Of a stretch of 8,542 nucleotides of DNA, positions 1 through 5,988 are shown piece by piece. Every line of letters begins with the position of its first letter. Within the stretch, counting starts at the first letter, position 1. The stretch comes from a bacterium. Its GTDB lineage: Bacteria > Vulcanimicrobiota > CADAWZ01. The translations under genes and the position numbers were made by a program. The stretch covers positions 1-8,542 of the forward strand of contig JAKSUM010000041.1 in the NCBI GenBank assembly GCA_024409025.1. Reading direction: 5' to 3'. The notes below the pieces were generated by a model. That model searched no databases, was not told where the DNA came from, and worked only from the letters and a program-made list of their open reading frames with translations.

Positions 1-16
1 GACGAAAAAAACATAC

Positions 17-42
17 GGCTCGGGAGTTGACACTCCCGAGCC
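17..42 (-). terminator. Rho-independent terminator after the lipoprotein gene
   Basis: A perfect 10-bp stem (17-26 pairs with 33-42, GC-rich GGCTCGGGAG arm) encloses a 6-base loop. It begins 18 bases beyond the minus-strand stop codon at 61-63. Read on the minus strand, the hairpin is followed after five bases by a run of seven T's (complement of 4-10). The plus side is also T-rich, so it may work in both directions. Confidence 0.85.
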
Positions 43-60
43 ATATTATTTATTGATTGT

Positions 61-759
61 TTATTTCTTTTCCGAATCCTTTGAGTCTGCTTTGGAATCA
101 TCCTTAGAATCCTTGGATTCATCCTTGGCATCCTTAGCCTTTGCATCGGAAGCTTCATCAAACTCGTCCTTGACTTTTCTTTCCTTATCCCTTTCAACCT
201 GTATGCCGTTTTCAGAATCAAAGGCAGGATTATTTTCCTTTACAAGAACCGACTCATGGTTGCATCCGTTACAGTATACCACATATGACTTAAGATCCTT
301 GGCAGGCTTATATCCGCTGGTATAAGTATCCCTTGATGCGGAAGGGCATGTAGGGACAAAATCAAGATACTTGGGGTTTGGAGATATTTCGGCAAGCTTT
401 TTGGGGAATTTTCCGCCGTTTTCAGCAGCAAAAAGCCTGAGACCCGTAGAAATCTTTACAAGATTCTGCTTGCAGTCGTTAAGCTTGGTCTCATCAGGAT
501 TTTCCGAAAGACCGGCATCAGTAAGAATCCTCTTAAGCCTTCCTATCTCTTCGTTAGACTCATTTATCTTTTTATTCAGATCCTTTTCAACTTCCGAAAG
601 CCTCTTAACCTCAGCTTCCTTCTGCTGAAGAAGGCTGCTGATTCTTTCGTTTTCAGACTTCAAAACCTTTGCATTGTCGCCACTGCATCCGGCAGAAGCC
701 ATCATAAAAGCAGGTATGACAAGACAGGCCAAAGCTGCTTTTGCAATATTTCTCAACAT
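61..759 (-). CDS. Predicted lipoprotein: coiled coil plus pseudopilin-like region, charged tail
   Basis: This 232-residue protein is probably exported and lipid-anchored. Residues 1-24 form a signal peptide (basic start, hydrophobic core) ending in a lipobox-like ASAG-C with Cys25. Residues about 29-80 are heptad-rich and charged and predict a coiled coil. Residues about 92-166 resemble the conserved region of type II/IV pseudopilin-like proteins: NL..I.TGL.L.A.ENGG.FPK, then YLDF.PTCPS (138-140), GYKP, and a C-x-x-C pair (Cys163, Cys166) in VYCNGCNH. The usual N-terminal prepilin helix is replaced by the lipoprotein signal and coiled coil. Residues about 190-232 are a low-complexity Asp/Lys/Ser/Glu/Ala tail. 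The start is supported by GAGG nine bases upstream of the ATG. The gene is monocistronic, with its own terminator, and divergent from the J-domain gene. Export and coiled coil are fairly sure. The specific function is unknown; a cell-surface or periplasmic structural role is inferred. Confidence 0.85.
   Translation of the reverse strand: MLRNIAKAALACLVIPAFMMASAGCSGDNAKVLKSENERISSLLQQKEAEVKRLSEVEKDLNKKINESNEEIGRLKRILTDAGLSENPDETKLNDCKQNLVKISTGLRLFAAENGGKFPKKLAEISPNPKYLDFVPTCPSASRDTYTSGYKPAKDLKSYVVYCNGCNHESVLVKENNPAFDSENGIQVERDKERKVKDEFDEASDAKAKDAKDESKDSKDDSKADSKDSEKK
73..192 (-). repeat. Degenerate short repeats encoding the Asp/Lys/Ser tail
   Basis: The 3' part of the lipoprotein gene is built of imperfect repeats of a short unit that reads on the plus strand as variants of TCCTTGGATTCA / TCCTTAGAATCC / TCCTTGGCATCC. 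They encode alternating SKD, AKD and DSK motifs. Such tracts expand and contract easily, so the tail length may vary between strains. Confidence 0.5.
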
Positions 760-986
760 AAATTTATACCTCGCATTATCTTTGCTTTTCAGTTATCTAT
801 ATTTCTATCCCCCATTTTTTTTTCCTCTGAAAGATATTTCAGGGTATTTAGAAAAATATATACGGCAGGCAGGAATTTTTAAAAATCATATAAAATAAAA
901 TATTACGATAAAGAAAAAACAATTAAATTTTCACAATATTTTTATAACATACAACTGGCTTCAAGCCGCGTTAGAAAGGGCATCCA
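760..986. promoter_or_regulatory. AT-rich divergent intergenic region
   Basis: This 227-base stretch separates two divergently transcribed genes, so it should hold promoters for both. It is strongly AT-rich. It contains a 12-bp perfect palindrome, ATTTTTAAAAAT (875-886), and a small GGCT-TCA-AGCC inverted repeat (957-967) just ahead of the J-domain gene. I could not place convincing -35/-10 pairs. TATAAC near 940 and TATATA near 860 are candidate -10 elements only. No ordinary-sized gene is visible in it. Confidence 0.4.
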
Positions 987-1577
987 ATGAAAGATTACTA
1001 TTTTGAACTGGGCGTAGCTCCGTCTGATGAACGCGAAACTATCAGAAAGGCATTCACGGCAAAGCAGAAAAGCATGCACAGGCTGCCAGAAAAGGATCAG
1101 AGGGCTCTGATAGCCGCATGGCAGGTCATAAACAATGAAGATACCAGAAAAGAATATGACGCACAGAACCAGTTCCAAATCAGAAAAACAAGCCCAAGAT
1201 TTGAAGCTATAGGCAAAAAGAAGACAAAAACCGAACGCGTTCCCTTCAGATGGGGCGTGCCGCTCATGGAAATCATCATGATGCCTTTCAAAAAGGAAGA
1301 GGAAGCTCCAAAGGAAACTCCCGAAGAAAAGGCAAACCTCCACTTCACTCAGGGAGTCCTTTATGCCGGAGAGAACAAGACGCTTGCACAGGCAAAGTCA
1401 GAATTTCAGGAAGTCCTCAACATAATCCCTGATCTCAGGGAAGCCCAGTACAATCTGGCGCTTGTATGCTATAAGATGGGAGACTTCAAAGAAGCCCTCG
1501 AACTATTCAAAACATATGTAAACGAAGAGGGCAGAGACATGTTCGCAAAAAAGATGGTATCGCTCCTCGAAGGCTAA
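987..1577 (+). CDS. Degenerate J-domain and TPR protein
   Basis: This 196-residue soluble protein has no signal peptide. Residues about 3-60 follow the DnaJ J-domain pattern: DYYFELGV at the start, a helix with IRKAF, and a terminal helix AAWQVINNEDTRKEYDA that matches the 'AY.vL.d...R..YD' signature. The HPD tripeptide needed to stimulate DnaK ATPase is absent; the loop reads HRL (31-33). Residues about 61-112 are a basic then acidic linker with a short hydrophobic patch (PLMEIIMMPF). Residues about 115-148 and 151-182 are two TPR-like repeats, the second clear (YNLALVCYKMGDFKEALELF). A purine-rich GAAAGGG lies six bases before the ATG. It may be a J-like scaffold that binds partners through TPRs rather than an active co-chaperone. 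Standing alone between a divergent gene and a hairpin, it gives no operon clue to its partner. Confidence 0.85.
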   Translation: MKDYYFELGVAPSDERETIRKAFTAKQKSMHRLPEKDQRALIAAWQVINNEDTRKEYDAQNQFQIRKTSPRFEAIGKKKTKTERVPFRWGVPLMEIIMMPFKKEEEAPKETPEEKANLHFTQGVLYAGENKTLAQAKSEFQEVLNIIPDLREAQYNLALVCYKMGDFKEALELFKTYVNEEGRDMFAKKMVSLLEG

Positions 1578-1593
1578 ATCATTCAAAATAATA

Positions 1594-1646
1594 AAAATAA
1601 AGGCGCAGATGATATGGCATACATGCCTTTCCTGCACCTTTATTTT
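1594..1646 (+). terminator. Long hairpin downstream of the J-domain/TPR gene
   Basis: Arms 1594-1608 and 1632-1646 pair over 15 positions with a single C-A mismatch. Inside, GGCA-TACA-TGCC (1616-1627) forms a second stem. The 3' arm ends in TTTATTTTCT. It begins 17 bases after the stop codon at 1575-1577, so a terminator or mRNA-stabilising structure for that gene is likely. The uridine tract is part of the arm and not a clean run, and the region may also be old coding sequence, so the call is moderate. Confidence 0.45.
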
Positions 1647-1773
1647 CTAATCGGAAAAAGACTATATATATGCAAAAGGAGCACTTGCATCCCTCTGCTA
1701 CAATTTCCTTGCCAAGGAAGACAAGCAGGCGGCAAAGGAAGAAGCACCGGCAAAAAAGAAAAGCAAAAAATAA
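1614..1773 (+). pseudogene. 3' remnant of a small or TPR-like gene, frameshifted
   Basis: From 1651 to the TAA at 1771-1773 one frame reads like a genuine protein C-terminus: acidic and aromatic start, then GALASLCYNFLAKEDKQAA, then a Lys/Ala/Glu tail ending KKKSKK. It has no start codon of its own because a TAA at 1648-1650 closes it upstream. The frame just before (ATG at 1614, M-A-Y-M-P-F-L-H-L-Y-F-L) would join it smoothly if one extra A near 1650 were removed. That upstream frame is also the frame of the J-domain gene after its stop. LASLCYNF resembles LALVCYKM of the second TPR in the J-domain protein, which suggests descent from a related TPR gene. A strong terminator follows 12 bases after the stop, as for a real gene end. 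It could be a decayed gene, a sequencing error, or chance. Confidence 0.4.
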
Positions 1774-1785
1774 GCATAATACGGC

Positions 1786-1820
1786 AAAAAAACGGGTTCA
1801 GAAGGAGGCCCGTTTTTTTT
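1786..1820 (+). terminator. Strong bidirectional terminator just upstream of the membrane-TPR operon
   Basis: CGGG (1793-1796) pairs with CCCG (1809-1812), and the stem is lengthened by seven A's (1786-1792) against a run of eight T's (1813-1820). The loop holds AGAAGGAGG, which contains a consensus Shine-Dalgarno core (GGAGG, 1804-1808). The T-run ends only 18 bases before the ATG of the next gene, leaving no room for a promoter in between. The element may therefore act as an attenuator for the operon. Confidence 0.75.
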
Positions 1821-1838
1821 GCATAAAAATACTTCATC

Positions 1839-3908
1839 ATGAATATAAAGCAGATTGAAAAATATCATATTCCAATAATTGCGCTTGCGGCCCTCATCAT
1901 ATATGCTTCAACCCTAAATGCAGGATTCATATGCTATGACGACATAGACTACCTGCTGAAAAACAGATATCTCACAGGCGAGGAAAAATGCGGAATCGGA
2001 ATGTATTTTCAGCCGGGATTCATCCGAAACGACATATATATACCGCTGTCATTCCTTATCTTCCGGATTCTATTTATAATCGCGGGAAAAACGGCATGGG
2101 TTTTCCATGCTGCAAGCATAATCTTTTACTCATCCTCATGCATAGCCTTTTATTTCCTTGTCCGGAGGCTTCTGCCGTCAGACAAGTCAGGCTTCCTGTT
2201 CGATATGCCGTCATTATGGGAAAGATGGCTTATATCAAAAGAAGGCAGGAAGACCGCCGCATTCGGGTCCGCAATCATATACACAGCCCTTCCATGCCAT
2301 GTCGAGAACGCCGCATGGATATCCGCTCTGGGATACGGCATATCATCCACCTGCTTTTTTACATCATTCATACTGTTAATAGAAACAACTGAAAAATACA
2401 GCCTCAAAAAAATGCTTTCAGCCGCAGCTCTTGCAGCGGCAGCCGTCATGTCACAACCGGCAGCGTCAGTGCTTCCGCTGGTATTTGCCGCATGGGTATT
2501 ATGCTTCAGAAAAAATCATTTCAAAAAAGCAGTACCCATTGCGGCAGTTATTGGGACAATCAGCGCCGTCTATGCAATCATGCTTAAGGCAGCAATTGCA
2601 GGAACATTCAGGACTGATCTTGACGGACTGACGCTTATTGACAGGACATCGGCATTCGGAAGAAACATCTTTAACATGATACTTCCGGCAGATCTCATGA
2701 TCTCATATCCGACACCTTCGCCAGCCTTTTCAATAATAACGGCAATCTTTCTATTCATTTTTGTATTATCGGCGGTACGGAAACAACTAATGGCATTTTT
2801 TCTCTGCCTTGCATTCCTAATGTCAATACTGCCCTACGCAAACATATTCTATACGGTTCCGTTCATAAATCAGGACAGATATCTCATGATTCCATCCTGC
2901 TGGTGGTCAATAGGTATTGTCTGCATATTGGCGAGCATCGCGTCGGCTTCAGAAAACGGCAAAAAAGCGTCTTCAGCCATTTTTGCCATGGCCTTGGCAG
3001 CATATACGGCACTATCAGCGTCATATGCCTATGCATGGTCGTCCTCTCTCTCCCTGATGGAACTTCAATACAGCAAAAATCCGTACGATCCTGCAATATC
3101 CGAAGCGTACTGCGAAATGCTGAGGAGCGAAAAAATGTATGAAAAGGCGCTTGAAACTGCAGAATTTTTAAACAAGACATATCCCCAGCTTTACAGGCCA
3201 TACAAAACAAGGGCGATATGCCTCGAGCGCCTTAGAGAATACGAAAGGATGGAAAAGGAATTCAGGGAAGCGGCAGAAGAAGGCTCTCACTTCGGATGGC
3301 TGTTCCTGTCTGAGGCATTGTTCATGCAGTGTAAATATGCAGAGTCATTGGAAAGCATAAGGACATTTTTCAAGCTGGCTGAAGGAAAACCCATAAGCGG
3401 CGACTCAAAGGAACAAAAAGCCATGCTTTTCAAAATAGCCGGCATGAACTGCTCACAAAAGGACATGTCCGAGTGTCTTCCGGAGCTTGCTCCTGACTTT
3501 CAAGGCGGAACGGACATGGCGAGCCTGTCCTCATGGCTGAAAAGCAACCCGCAAAGCCCGTCATCACGATATGTATTCCAGCTGCTCCATATTTCAGAAA
3601 TGTCAGCGGCATACGGTGAGAGAGCTCCAGAAATGATCAGAAAAAGCATTGAGCTTGCTGCTGAAGGCGACAGGCTTGCCGGCATCAGCAATGAGGAGGC
3701 CGAAAAGAAATGGAAGGAAGCTGTCAAGACAGATCCGTATTCTCCGGATGCCTATATAAGACTTGCCATTATAAATATAGAAAGACATAACAATAAGGAG
3801 GCCGAAAAATATGCGGCTCTCGCCTTGAAGGCAAATCCGGCCGATAAAAACGCAAAAGAGCTTTCAGAAAGAATACTCAGCAATGCAGACAAACAGCACA
3901 GACAATAA
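1839..3908 (+). CDS. Polytopic GT-C/TMTC-like membrane protein with C-terminal TPRs, copy 1
   Basis: This 689-residue protein is the first of three tandem paralogues. About 11-12 hydrophobic segments span residues 10-400 (for example 10-30, 66-84, 86-108, 139-157, 163-183, 192-222, 231-255, 297-313, 317-336, 353-370, 378-397). Family-like motifs include YDD (33-35) in the first external loop, YIPL (67-70), CHVENAAWIS (153-162), SQPA (205-208), LPADLMISYP (282-291) and QDRYL (345-349). These match the layout of bacterial TPR-containing membrane proteins related to GT-C mannosyltransferases and eukaryotic TMTC proteins, where acidic loop residues bind metal and lipid-phosphate sugar. The canonical His-Pro before HVE and the Arg-Lys-Asp after WIS are absent. 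Residues about 415-689 are helical TPR-like repeats, clearest at 619-668. No Shine-Dalgarno lies close to the ATG; GGAGG is 30 bases upstream in the terminator loop. It overlaps copy 2 by 26 bases. The membrane-plus-TPR architecture is sure; glycosyltransferase activity is inferred. Confidence 0.85.
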   Translation: MNIKQIEKYHIPIIALAALIIYASTLNAGFICYDDIDYLLKNRYLTGEEKCGIGMYFQPGFIRNDIYIPLSFLIFRILFIIAGKTAWVFHAASIIFYSSSCIAFYFLVRRLLPSDKSGFLFDMPSLWERWLISKEGRKTAAFGSAIIYTALPCHVENAAWISALGYGISSTCFFTSFILLIETTEKYSLKKMLSAAALAAAAVMSQPAASVLPLVFAAWVLCFRKNHFKKAVPIAAVIGTISAVYAIMLKAAIAGTFRTDLDGLTLIDRTSAFGRNIFNMILPADLMISYPTPSPAFSIITAIFLFIFVLSAVRKQLMAFFLCLAFLMSILPYANIFYTVPFINQDRYLMIPSCWWSIGIVCILASIASASENGKKASSAIFAMALAAYTALSASYAYAWSSSLSLMELQYSKNPYDPAISEAYCEMLRSEKMYEKALETAEFLNKTYPQLYRPYKTRAICLERLREYERMEKEFREAAEEGSHFGWLFLSEALFMQCKYAESLESIRTFFKLAEGKPISGDSKEQKAMLFKIAGMNCSQKDMSECLPELAPDFQGGTDMASLSSWLKSNPQSPSSRYVFQLLHISEMSAAYGERAPEMIRKSIELAAEGDRLAGISNEEAEKKWKEAVKTDPYSPDAYIRLAIINIERHNNKEAEKYAALALKANPADKNAKELSERILSNADKQHRQ

Positions 3909-5412
3909 AAAGATTCATATTATAATAATAATAGCGGCAGTACTCGCCATTTACGGCCAGACAGTCTTTTTTGACGCCCTCGCTTATGATGACGAAATGT
4001 ATGTCTTCACAAACAGATTCATAAACGGAAGCGAGAAATCCTCATTTACAGATTATTTCATTCCAGGAATCATAAGAAGCGACATATACATGCCGGTGAC
4101 ACTTCTGCTGTTCAGGCTGATTTATATGACTGCAGGACCTTCAGCACAGGCATTCCATGCCGTAAGCCTGCTTATATATGCCTCTTCATGCGCGCTTTTT
4201 TACATTCTGTCGTCAAAAATACTTGCCTGCGGACGAAAAGGACTGCTTTATCCCGAATCGCATAAAGCGGAAAGATATATGCTGTCCCCAAGGCTTAACG
4301 GCAATATTCCGGCATTGGCAGCAGCTCTTATATATGCCTGCCTCCCTCTCCATGTCGAATATGTCTCATGGATATCAGCAACAGGCTACAGTCTCGCAGC
4401 ATCACTGTTCTTTGCATCGTTTATCATTTTTATCGATCTTTATGACGGATTCAATCCTGCGAAATTTGCTGTTTTCGCGCTGGCATCAGTATCGGCAGTC
4501 CTTGCCCAACCGGCAGCCGCAGTCCTGCCGCTTGCTCTCGGAGCATGGACAATATGCTTCAGAAAAGGCAGGATAATGCAGGCAGCGTCCATGGCGTCCG
4601 TTCCGGCAGCTGCAGCCATTGCATGCGCCATACTTACAAGAATGGCAATAGGCGCAGGCAGGGACGGAATAGGATTTACGGCAGCCGAAAAAGCCGCCGG
4701 ATTCGGAAGATACATTTTCAACTTCCTGTTTCCATGCGATCTTATGATGTCATACACGGACCTCAAAGGCCCCGCAATATCGCCCTTATACATAATATTC
4801 GCGCTTCTTGCCGTTCTTTCAATATTATTTATAATCAGAAAAAGCACACTGGGGACATTCTGTTCAATGCTGTTCTTTCTGTCCTTCCTACCGTACCTGA
4901 ATATCCTGTACGTCATAGAGTATCTCGTGCAGGACAGATACATGGTATTTACCTCATGCGCATGGGCTATAGGATCGGTATTAATATTTACCGCACTGGC
5001 CACAGGATTAAAAAACATAAGGATAATGAAAGCGGCATCGGCAGGACTCATAATATTCTATACAGTCTGTTCTCTTTTATATATCCCCGTATGGAAGAAT
5101 TCCGAATCGCTGTTCTCATATGAATATGCAAAAAACCCAAACGACAGGCAGACGGCCGCAAGCTACGGATTCCTGCTTAAGGACAAAGGAAAATATGAGG
5201 AGGCGGTTAAGATAGCAGACAGGCTGATAGAGGATTTTCCGGATTTCGTAAGGGGATACGGGCTTAAGGTCATATGCCTTGAGGAAACTGGAAATTATAA
5301 TGAAATATACAGGGAATGCGATAAGGCAAAAAAGAAGCATCCTGACTTTTTCTACATACATATGCTTGAGGCAAGGGCCGATTATGCGTCAGGAAGATAT
5401 AAGGAAGCATAA
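3883..5412 (+). CDS. GT-C/TMTC-like membrane-TPR protein, copy 2, N-terminal part (broken)
   Basis: This 509-residue product carries the membrane region and the first TPRs of the second paralogue. Hydrophobic segments lie near 11-30, 68-85, 90-112, 142-158, 166-186, 193-226, 235-256, 302-318, 323-343, 356-375 and 383-403. Motifs shared with copy 1 are YDD (35-37), LHVEYVSWIS (156-165), AQPAA (209-213), FPCDLMMSY (283-291) and QDRYM (350-354). TPR-like repeats run from about 423 to the end and break off inside a repeat at GRYKEA. The reading frame stops there at TAA (5410-5412), whose two A's begin a 17-A tract, and continues in the same frame at 5431. The start codon lies within the end of copy 1 (26-base overlap) without a clear Shine-Dalgarno, suggesting translational coupling. 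Whether the truncated protein is functional is unknown: the whole membrane domain is present but about 190 residues of TPR are cut off. Confidence 0.8.
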   Translation: MQTNSTDNKKIHIIIIIAAVLAIYGQTVFFDALAYDDEMYVFTNRFINGSEKSSFTDYFIPGIIRSDIYMPVTLLLFRLIYMTAGPSAQAFHAVSLLIYASSCALFYILSSKILACGRKGLLYPESHKAERYMLSPRLNGNIPALAAALIYACLPLHVEYVSWISATGYSLAASLFFASFIIFIDLYDGFNPAKFAVFALASVSAVLAQPAAAVLPLALGAWTICFRKGRIMQAASMASVPAAAAIACAILTRMAIGAGRDGIGFTAAEKAAGFGRYIFNFLFPCDLMMSYTDLKGPAISPLYIIFALLAVLSILFIIRKSTLGTFCSMLFFLSFLPYLNILYVIEYLVQDRYMVFTSCAWAIGSVLIFTALATGLKNIRIMKAASAGLIIFYTVCSLLYIPVWKNSESLFSYEYAKNPNDRQTAASYGFLLKDKGKYEEAVKIADRLIEDFPDFVRGYGLKVICLEETGNYNEIYRECDKAKKKHPDFFYIHMLEARADYASGRYKEA

Positions 5413-5427
5413 AAAAAAAAAAAAAAA
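5411..5427 (+). repeat. A17 homopolymer tract at the break in copy 2
   Basis: Seventeen consecutive A's follow GCAT, giving GCA-TAA and then five AAA codons, TTC and ATG. This is the longest homopolymer in the window and sits inside a TPR helix. Paralogue alignment and TPR spacing expect only two or three codons between the Ala of YKEA and the FMKSAL helix, but six (including the stop) are present. Confidence 0.95.
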
Positions 5428-5430
5428 TTC

Positions 5431-5988
5431 ATGAAAAGCGCTCTTAATGCAAAAAGGCTTCAGGTTGACACATACACAGCGGCATCCATGCTTTTCAAGA
5501 CATCATATATGGAATGCAGGAACAGCGATATGGAGAGCTGTATCCGATGGATGGTAAAGGATAATCCGGAAGAGGCCGAGGAAATCTGCAAGAACGGGGA
5601 CGATCGGGAATTCGAAACATACCTTTCGTCACATATCCCAGGCCCTTCAACATTCTGCATATCAAGAATCCTTCATGTAAAACGTCTCAAACGAAAATAC
5701 GGGGAGAAGGCAGGGGCAGTACTTCAGAAAAACACCAGTATGATGAAGCAGGCGGAGGGCATGCTGAAGGAGGGAAGATTCAATGATGCGGAAAAAATAT
5801 GGATGGAAGCTTCGGAATCGGATCCCTTCATGACAGAGCCGCTATGCAGGCTTGCATATATGGCACTGCAGAAAAACGAGCCGGAAAGGGCAGAAAAATA
5901 CATATCGGCAGCATTGCATTCGGATCCTTCAAGCAAAGCGGCAAAAGAGCTTAAAGAAGCGCTTGAGGCATGGCAAAACCGAAAATAA
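5431..5988 (+). CDS. Copy 2, detached C-terminal TPR part
   Basis: This 185-residue segment is homologous to the C-terminal part of copy 1. MESCIRWM parallels MSECLPEL there, and the pair of TPRs at about 104-137 (MKQAEGMLKEGRFNDAEKIW) and 138-165 parallels residues 619-668 of copy 1. It has no signal peptide or membrane segment and would be cytoplasmic if made alone. Its ATG lies 18 bases after the stop of the N-terminal part, in the same frame, with only A-rich sequence before it, so expression would need reinitiation or stop readthrough. The two parts plus the stop and six linking codons make about 701 codons, close to the 689 of copy 1, which argues that they were one gene. The 3' end overlaps copy 3 by 19 bases. 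It may be a non-translated pseudogene remnant or the result of a sequence error. Confidence 0.65.
   Translation: MKSALNAKRLQVDTYTAASMLFKTSYMECRNSDMESCIRWMVKDNPEEAEEICKNGDDREFETYLSSHIPGPSTFCISRILHVKRLKRKYGEKAGAVLQKNTSMMKQAEGMLKEGRFNDAEKIWMEASESDPFMTEPLCRLAYMALQKNEPERAEKYISAALHSDPSSKAAKELKEALEAWQNRK

Noticed and set aside
61..200. Plus-strand Ser/Leu/Glu-rich frame over the lipoprotein tail
   Set aside because: It is the antisense of the repetitive charged tail; no start context or family match.
875..886. 12-bp palindrome ATTTTTAAAAAT as an operator
   Set aside because: In such AT-rich sequence it is easily a chance match and there is no regulator gene nearby to support it.
942..1343. Minus-strand frame opposite the J-domain/TPR gene
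   Set aside because: Hydrophobic-aromatic composition typical of the antisense of a Lys/Glu-rich gene; the sense frame has recognisable domains.
4440..5051. 203-codon open frame on the minus strand inside copy 2
   Set aside because: It lies wholly antisense to a frame with clear family motifs and membrane segments, and it has no recognisable features of its own.
4545..5123. 192-codon plus-strand frame inside copy 2
   Set aside because: Same-strand shadow in another frame; basic, low-information composition and no match to the paralogues.
5411..5427. A17 tract as a phase-variation switch joining the two halves of copy 2
   Set aside because: The stop codon uses the T just before the tract and its first two A's, so changes in tract length cannot remove it, and both halves are already in the same frame.
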